This document shows, piece by piece, positions 7,347-12,035 of a stretch of DNA of 12,035 nucleotides. The notes beneath the pieces were generated by a model that was given only the letters and a program-made list of their open reading frames with translations, did not search any database and was not told the DNA's origin. The position numbers and the translations under genes were made by a program. How positions within the stretch are numbered: the stretch's first letter is position 1; the number at the start of each line of letters is the position of its first letter. Origin of the DNA: Stramenopiles sp. TOSAG23-2 (taxonomy: Eukaryota > Sar); NCBI GenBank assembly GCA_900128395.1, contig LT649883.1, positions 1 through 12,035 of the forward strand, given 5' to 3'.

Positions 7347-7848
7347 ATATTATTATTTTGCCAATTATCACAAGAGAGTGCACAACAAAACAACGTTTAT
7401 TTTTAGAGTAGTCTTTTTTTTTTTTCGGGCATCAAGAAATCATCTCCCAAACACACATCATAATCACAACGTAAACAATAAAAAGTTAGTAATCCTGTAT
7501 TAGCTGCTGTACACGTGTTAATGTTAATAGCATAATAATAACTCTCGCAAAAGGTACAACCCTACTTCTAACCTGGCTAACAAAACACAACAAAAAAAAC
7601 AACATTTTGAAATTCGTCATCATCATAAATTCTATATATATTAATATATTTTTCAAATAAGAAATATTCTAAATATTATTCTAAATAGAAATATATTAAT
7701 GTATATGATAAACGAAATGATAGTTGATACAATATATATATATATGTATATCAACGTATCAATAACAAGAATAGAACCAGCATATTCTATTTCAATACAT
7801 ACATTATTTTTTTAAGATAATATATATATAAATAATACAGCAACAACC

Positions 7849-8685
7849 ATGCAAAAAAATAAACAACGTGGTTCTGCTATAGCTATGGTTATTGGGCCAA
7901 TAACGAAAACAAAAGATAAAGGTCCTTGTAAATGTTATCATGAAGTTAGTTTTAGATCTATATCCAACGATGATCCATACAATGTAGGTAGTATTCGATT
8001 TAGAAATTATTATTGTGCTAGTTTAAAAATAAAACAATTATATAAAGATGAAGCTACTGGTAAAGATCGTTGGCGTACTGTTTTAAATGAAAAAAAATTA
8101 ATGCAAGACCCACATTATGAAGATGATGCTCAAGCATGGCATACTGTGCATATATCAGATTTTAATAAAAATAATTTTATTCAAGATGTCAATTATCCAT
8201 TTCGTTTTTATGTTTCCCAACCATCACCGCATTGGCGTCGTTTCGAATTGAGGGAAGTGATGTTTTTTGAAAAATCAAAGGAAGATAAATTACAAAAACG
8301 ACGAAAATCTTCATCAAATATTTTACATAATAGTTTACGTGGAAATATAAATAATAATAATAATAATAAAAATAGTTCTTATAATAATGATAGTAGAAAC
8401 AATCAAAAAAATAGCGCCACTAGTAGTGGATCCGTATCTGGTATGCATGGCGATAATAATAATAATCTTGTCTTTTTATCAGGTGATCCAGGTATAAGAC
8501 GTTTATTAGCATTAGAAGTGAAATCACAAAATTTGTCAAACATGGTTACAGAATTTGCAACATCAGGTGATTCACGTAATAATCCAATATCCTGTTTATC
8601 ATTTGAAAATGGTGATATGTCATCTGTTGCTATTGAAACACCTGTATTGCCAAATAGTAGTAATGATGGAAGGGCATATAAATGA
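7849..8685 (+). CDS. NICN1: Nicolin-1-like protein (tubulin polyglutamylase complex subunit)
   Basis: The 278-residue product aligns by eye with animal nicolin-1. RFRNYYCASLKIKQL (50-64) corresponds to the family's ITFKNYYTAFLSIRV segment, LMQDPHYEDDAQ (84-95) to LMPDPHSEEGAQ, and FYVSQPSPHWRRFELREVMFFE (positions 120-141) to the RQPSPLWLSFTVEELQIYQ region. Nicolin-1 is a non-catalytic subunit of the tubulin polyglutamylase complex, which adds glutamate side chains to tubulin tails in axonemal and neuronal microtubules, so a role on ciliary or cytoplasmic microtubules is likely. Human nicolin-1 has about 213 residues; the extra length here is mainly an Asn/Ser-rich low-complexity segment (about 152-206) between the beta-rich core and a short C-terminal helical region (about 216-237). 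The CAACAACCATGC start context is plausible. The gene is intronless. A flagellated ancestry of the host is inferred from its presence. Confidence 0.82.
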   Translation: MQKNKQRGSAIAMVIGPITKTKDKGPCKCYHEVSFRSISNDDPYNVGSIRFRNYYCASLKIKQLYKDEATGKDRWRTVLNEKKLMQDPHYEDDAQAWHTVHISDFNKNNFIQDVNYPFRFYVSQPSPHWRRFELREVMFFEKSKEDKLQKRRKSSSNILHNSLRGNINNNNNNKNSSYNNDSRNNQKNSATSSGSVSGMHGDNNNNLVFLSGDPGIRRLLALEVKSQNLSNMVTEFATSGDSRNNPISCLSFENGDMSSVAIETPVLPNSSNDGRAYK

Positions 8686-9347
8686 GTATATGTGCGGAAT
8701 ATTGGATATTTGGTGTGTTTGTGTGTGTGGAAATGAGATGTTATAGTTTATGCAGTGATTGATAAGCTACCGAGTAGATGAACTGGAGCTAGCAAAGATG
8801 CATTTTTTAATTTCTATTTTAATAATACTTGTTACAGTGACAATTTTAGATATTAATATTGTGTTCCCTACACTGATGACACTACAAAAAAAAACAATTA
8901 GCTGGCCAGCTGGCGGCTATGGTAAGCTAACCAGGCTAACCAGGCTAGCCTGGCTAGCTAGCCTAGCTAGCTAGCTAGTATAATACAGTATCTTCTATCT
9001 TCTATTAGCGGTGCTCCTATCTCAGACTAAGCCGCCCCTGCTATTTAATGCTATTTTTTTTAATGCCACAGACTTTTTTTCCTGATCTTAGTATACAAAA
9101 AGTAAGAGTGTAGGAGTTAGTAGTTTGCAATATATAGGAGGTATGTAGCGTTTTACTCTATTCTTGATCTTACTATTACCTAATAATATCTTCAAATTTC
9201 AAATGGTAGCAGGTTGCTATTATACTCAAATAAAACGAATATATACGGTAAATTATTCGCATTACAATATATATCTATTGAAAATTTAATTATTACATTT
9301 TTAATATTTTAAAAACATTTATTTATTTATTTGGAACATAAATTCTT
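8686..9347. other. Convergent intergenic region; palindrome cluster
   Basis: This gap lies between the 3' ends of nicolin-1 and the RS-rich gene. It starts with TG-rich sequence (about 8709-8730) and contains the GC-richer CTAG/GCTA palindrome cluster at 8900-8978, after which it is plain AT-rich DNA. Open frames here are short and composed of repeat-derived residues, so I call none of them genes. Confidence 0.5.
8900..8978. repeat. Cluster of nested palindromes and CTAG tandem repeat
   Basis: Four perfect palindromes fall within 79 bp: AGCTGGCCAGCT (8900-8911), CCAGGCTAGCCTGG (8940-8953), GGCTAGCTAGCC (8952-8963) and (CTAG)4 (8963-8978). A direct repeat of the 9-mer GCTAACCAG precedes them (8935-8943 region, two copies in tandem). 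The block is clearly GC-richer than its surroundings. It could form alternative hairpins in the RNA of either converging gene. It may be a microsatellite that expanded from a CTAG core. Confidence 0.65.
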
Positions 9348-10592
9348 TCAACTAAGAATTGTCCTATCATTCCAATTTCGTTCTAGGCGTTTCAATTTTT
9401 TCTTATGCATAACTTTATAGCGACGTGTTGACGTTAACTTCAAGCGCTTCTCACGACGTTTAGCTTGCATCATGCTTAAATAACTATGTGCATCGGATGG
9501 ATTGGTATCGATATGAGATTTTACGTGGTCTATTCTATTGATATAACTTGCTAATCTATTTTTCCATATTCGTATTTGTTCATGACTTGCTTTCATTTTT
9601 AATGTTTTTGGAATATCGAGGTCTTCACATCTATCTACTACCCTTGCCTTATTTAAGCGTTCTCTAAATTGCAATGCTAACGGGTCACCGCTGGAATCTA
9701 AACATTTGCTCACTGATACCATTCGCTTATGATGTATCTCAAATAATCGTGAAAGTTCATATTGATATGATAAACTTTTTGTCTCATCTTGATATGTCAA
9801 TTCTAATGGCTGATGAAAATCTGTTGGTTTTTCCACTTTTCTTTTCACCTTTCCAACCGTTCTAACAGACATGCGAAGTTTAGCCCATCCTTTCTTGGCA
9901 TTTTTTGATAAAACTTTTGGAGCTTGATCAGTCTTTTCCGTTGTCTCATCTTTATTATCATTATCATTATTATTTACAACGGGTGTAATAACATTGTTTT
10001 TCATCTCCTCCATTACCTCTATTACCTCTTCTCCCCCACCGTCACTACTTGGCACAGCATATGGGTTACCTTTTCTTCTTCTACTTCTACTACTACTTGT
10101 TGGACGGTCTTGTCTACTTCTACGCGCCGAGCTACCACGGCGATATCGTCGACGCCTGCCATCTTTTGATCCATTCGATCTTATGGATCTATTTGATCTG
10201 CTTGACCTAGCAGATGAAACTGATCTTCTTGAACGATATGATTTTATACTACTACCATCTGATATTGAACCGTAGTTATAGTCTGCATCACGCAATTGAT
10301 TATCATTAATATTCACATTGTCACTTGTCATAGGCGATCGTTGACGACGACGACCTTTTGAGCTTAGTGGGCGCTGCATACGCCTTTTAGGGGACATTTG
10401 GACGGTTGAAATGTTATGATTTTGGTTATTCGTATAACCACTGGTGGTATCTTCAATTACATATGCGTTGCTAATATTACTATTTTCTCTTGGAACTTCA
10501 TCGATACTTTTTGTAGGACGAACTTTATGCGGCGCAGATGTTGGCCTTGGTGGATATACCTGGCGCATTCCAGAATCCTCAATATCAGACAT
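9348..10592 (-). CDS. Unrecognised basic, arginine/serine-rich protein
   Basis: The 414-residue product matches no family I recognise. The N-terminal half (1-230) looks disordered: RPTSAPHK (16-23), a second RPTSSS (163-168), basic Ser/Arg patches (PLSSKGRRRQRSP, 75-87), a dense RS/SR-rich stretch at about 115-173, and an acidic then Asn/Asp-rich linker (188-220). The C-terminal part (about 230-410) looks folded and alpha-helical, with W235, W343, W407 and regular Leu/Arg spacing, ending in a very basic segment (379-405). RS-rich stretches occur in splicing factors and other RNA-binding proteins, and RPTSAP-type motifs are common in ciliary and cytoskeletal proteins, so nuclear RNA-related or axonemal roles are both possible; neither is shown. 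No RRM, zinc finger or kinase motif was seen. The start is the first Met of the open frame. It converges with nicolin-1. Confidence 0.7.
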   Translation of the reverse strand: MSDIEDSGMRQVYPPRPTSAPHKVRPTKSIDEVPRENSNISNAYVIEDTTSGYTNNQNHNISTVQMSPKRRMQRPLSSKGRRRQRSPMTSDNVNINDNQLRDADYNYGSISDGSSIKSYRSRRSVSSARSSRSNRSIRSNGSKDGRRRRYRRGSSARRSRQDRPTSSSRSRRRKGNPYAVPSSDGGGEEVIEVMEEMKNNVITPVVNNNDNDNKDETTEKTDQAPKVLSKNAKKGWAKLRMSVRTVGKVKRKVEKPTDFHQPLELTYQDETKSLSYQYELSRLFEIHHKRMVSVSKCLDSSGDPLALQFRERLNKARVVDRCEDLDIPKTLKMKASHEQIRIWKNRLASYINRIDHVKSHIDTNPSDAHSYLSMMQAKRREKRLKLTSTRRYKVMHKKKLKRLERNWNDRTILS

Positions 10593-10681
10593 ATTGAATT
10601 ATAAGAATATGTCTCTATGTATGTATGGATGGATTTGGAAGTATCGGTTTGTTATATAAAATGATTTTATCTAAGTATGTA

Positions 10682-10700
10682 TGTGTGTGTGTGTGTGTGT
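10682..10700. repeat. (TG)n microsatellite
   Basis: About nine and a half uninterrupted TG units, preceded by GTATGTAT. It lies about 90 nt upstream of the RS-rich gene start codon, within its likely promoter or 5' UTR, so its length may vary between strains. Confidence 0.85.
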
Positions 10701-11554
10701 ATTAATATTGTTGTGCTATTGTTTTGTTTTGCTATTTATAATATAAGATCATTTTTCTACTACTTACTTCATAGTGCCATACTGTGCCCATAGTCATTCA
10801 TTATATTTGAACAATACATAATAAAAAGGCTGTTGCAGTATTATACGTATTACTATTATGTTATCCAGAGGCTCTTTCGATGCTGGTAATGTGCAAGCCG
10901 CAAGTGCTATAAAATGAACTGTAAAAATACTTCATCAGTAAATCGATACATAGGATCTATACTTACTAAAGTACACACACCTTCTCGCGTGTATAAAACT
11001 TTCTTCATGAGCTCTTCGAATAATAATATATATTAATATGCGCGATGTATATATAATCACATCATGTGTGGCACTATGTGTACACATTAGCATTTAACTG
11101 TGTAAATGTACATAAACAATACCCGAGTATATAACGAGATAGAAATACAATTCATATATTATATATAATTAGTGAGGAAGGAATAGAAATAAAAAAATAA
11201 ACGATGTATCGCGTAATACATATTCAAATATTTAATATCTGTTATTATTACACAAAAAAATGGTGCGGGTATGTTTACATCAAATACTATGTATTGTGAT
11301 ACGAAATTGGATTCATTTGTTAAAGTACCATGGGAAAATCCAACCATGCATTGTATTGTAACTGTTTATGGTATTGCTATATTCCCTTACAAAAATGATG
11401 ATTTGGAATAAGTATTATGTACATTGCAAGAGAAGAACACATTTTAATATCGGTAGGTTGATAGTGTGATATACGCGTTTATTATTTTGTAAAATGTTTT
11501 TGTCACAAACGAACCAGAGAGAGTGTGGTTACGATAAAAAACTATATATATTAA

Positions 11555-11572
11555 TTTCGTACGCGTACGAAA
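11555..11572. repeat. 18-nt perfect palindrome rich in CpG
   Basis: TTTCGTACGCGTACGAAA is identical to its own reverse complement. It contains two overlapping-style CGTACG units around a central CGCG and stands out in a strongly A/T region. A binding site for a symmetrical protein dimer is the natural guess; the factor is unknown. Confidence 0.6.
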
Positions 11573-11715
11573 AAAGTACCAAAATGATTTTTAATATAAC
11601 AATATATTTATCTTTAAAATTTTAGCACCACATAAAAAATAAATGCGATGTGTGGTGTAAACTATACGGTATTATAATCTCGCGCATCATATTTGAACAC
11701 TGAAATAAATCACAA

Positions 11716-11759
11716 GAGTATTAAAAAATACGACCCGTCGTATATAAATATTAATACTC
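11716..11759. repeat. Nested hairpin downstream of the ABCD-type gene
   Basis: GAGTATTA (11716-11723) pairs with TAATACTC (11752-11759), and inside it ATACGAC (11728-11734) pairs with GTCGTAT (11737-11743) around a 2-nt loop, so at least 15 base pairs stack with an A/T-rich internal loop. It sits 113-158 nt past the stop codon of the minus-strand ABCD-type gene, in the expected 3' UTR. It could influence RNA 3'-end formation or stability. Confidence 0.45.
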
Positions 11760-11871
11760 GTAATAAATAATATTTTTAAACAGAGAGAGAGAGGATTTTT
11801 TTAAAATTATCACGCCACGCACACACCGGCCCTAAATCTGTTTTGAATTAATCATTTTATTTGACAATTTT

Positions 11872-12035
11872 TTACAATTTCTTCACAACAAAACCATCCT
11901 TATTATCTCCACCTAAATTTAATTCAGTTTCATGAAAGTCTATCAATGCTAAGCGCTTTGATATTGTAATACATACGATATTTTTACTAACAGCTGCTTT
12001 ATAAAGTCTTTCTTCAACATCCACACTTACTGCAT
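11872..12035 (-). CDS. ABCD-type (peroxisomal) ABC transporter, C-terminal end only
   Basis: The 54 codons before TAA (11874-11872) run off the right window edge. They begin AVSVDVEERLYKAA, matching the stretch just after Walker B and the D-loop in ABCD half-transporters (ECTSAVSVDVE in animals). They continue with IVCITISKRLALIDFH, matching the TxSHRxSLWKxH switch-loop region, then LGGDNKDGFVVKKL, matching the DGEGGW..E.L end. ABCD proteins import very-long-chain acyl-CoAs or fatty acids into peroxisomes. The usual switch-loop His of S-H-R reads Lys here (S-K-R). The protein ends soon after the nucleotide-binding domain. GTAAGT at the left of the reading frame (12024-12031 region) encodes conserved V-S and is probably not a splice donor. 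AATAAA on the minus strand (about 11856-11861) is a candidate poly(A) signal. Confidence 0.8.
   Translation of the reverse strand, partial: AVSVDVEERLYKAAVSKNIVCITISKRLALIDFHETELNLGGDNKDGFVVKKL

Larger units (their letters stand above)
6640..7848. other. Large divergent intergenic region with palindromes and small ORFs
   Basis: This 1.2 kb gap between the ammonia-lyase-like and nicolin-1 genes has no clear full-length gene. It contains a 24-nt near-palindrome (6821-6844), a second near-palindrome at 6867-6884 centred on ACAGTACTGT, a short ORF at 7021-7089 running into a longer one at 7086-7346, a T-run at about 7412-7424, and TA-rich hairpins at about 7642-7705 and 7723-7755 (GTTGATA with TATCAAC). 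A TA run ends roughly 18 nt before the nicolin-1 ATG and may serve as its promoter. Confidence 0.5.
10593..11871. other. Intergenic region with microsatellite, palindromes and hairpins
   Basis: This 1.28 kb gap lies upstream of the RS-rich gene and downstream of the ABCD-type gene, both on the minus strand. It contains ATGT/ATGG-like short repeats (10615-10632), a TG microsatellite (10682-10700), a 12-nt palindrome ATGTGTACACAT (11076-11087), a protein-like short open frame on the plus strand (11217-11411), an 18-nt palindrome (11555-11572) and a nested hairpin (11716-11759). A short GA repeat (about 11782-11793) follows. No confident gene was found. Confidence 0.5.

Noticed and set aside
7642-7755. 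TA-rich hairpins upstream of nicolin-1
   Set aside because: Apart from GTTGATA/TATCAAC the pairing is nearly all A/T alternation, expected by chance here; kept only as a note on the gap.
8759-8974. Plus-strand 71-aa open frame after nicolin-1
   Set aside because: Its C-terminus is translated directly from the CTAG/GCTA repeat, and the rest is a hydrophobic AT-rich frame without family resemblance.
9924-10275. Plus-strand open frames opposite the RS-rich gene
   Set aside because: The Leu/Asp-rich and Ser/Thr-rich products are antisense readings of Arg/Ser codon repeats.
11159-11347. Minus-strand 62-aa open frame in the right-hand gap
   Set aside because: The opposite strand gives the more protein-like reading, and this one is Tyr/Phe/Ile-rich as expected of A/T-rich DNA.
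12020-12035. GTAAGT splice-donor-like sequence in the ABCD-type fragment
   Set aside because: It encodes the family-conserved Val-Ser of AVSVDVE in frame, and the downstream frame continues to match the family.

Overview
This looks like nuclear DNA of an AT-rich, gene-compact, intron-poor unicellular eukaryote. There are no bacterial signals: no operons, no Shine-Dalgarno sites, and genes separated by long TA-rich gaps holding TATA-like and AATAAA-like motifs. The gene families are eukaryotic: a TMEM135-type peroxisomal membrane protein, an NSUN2/Trm4-type RNA methyltransferase, nicolin-1 (a tubulin polyglutamylase subunit) and an ABCD-type peroxisomal ABC transporter. Asn, Asp and Ser homopolymer runs and the absence of visible introns also point to a protist. 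Nicolin-1 suggests a lineage that makes, or recently made, cilia or flagella. A stramenopile-like alga or heterotroph would fit, but that placement is inference at low confidence.

Layout from left to right. 1-584, minus: 5' part of an MFS transporter, cut by the window edge. 585-1512: divergent intergenic region containing a ~237 bp fold-back (MITE-like) element and further inverted repeats. 1513-2877, plus: TMEM135-like protein. 3235-4932, plus: NSUN2-like tRNA/RNA m5C methyltransferase. 5107-6639, minus: histidine/phenylalanine ammonia-lyase family protein, convergent with NSUN2, in which the Ala-Ser-Gly triad that makes the MIO electrophile reads Gly-Val-Gly. 6640-7848: divergent 1.2 kb gap with two near-palindromes. 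7849-8685, plus: nicolin-1. 8686-9347: gap with a GC-richer cluster of CTAG palindromes. 9348-10592, minus: unrecognised basic, RS-rich protein. 10593-11871: gap with a TG microsatellite, an 18-nt perfect palindrome and a nested hairpin. 11872-12035, minus: C-terminal end of an ABCD-type transporter.

The genes do not form an obvious pathway cluster. Two of seven (TMEM135-like, ABCD-like) belong to peroxisomal lipid or fatty-acid handling, one (nicolin-1) to tubulin modification and one (NSUN2) to RNA modification. The point most worth following up is the apparently MIO-less ammonia-lyase homologue. It keeps the fold signature and several active-site residues, has lost the catalytic serine, and has a visibly higher GC content than the other genes sampled. 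No CRISPR array, rRNA or tRNA gene, or recognisable transposase gene was seen.
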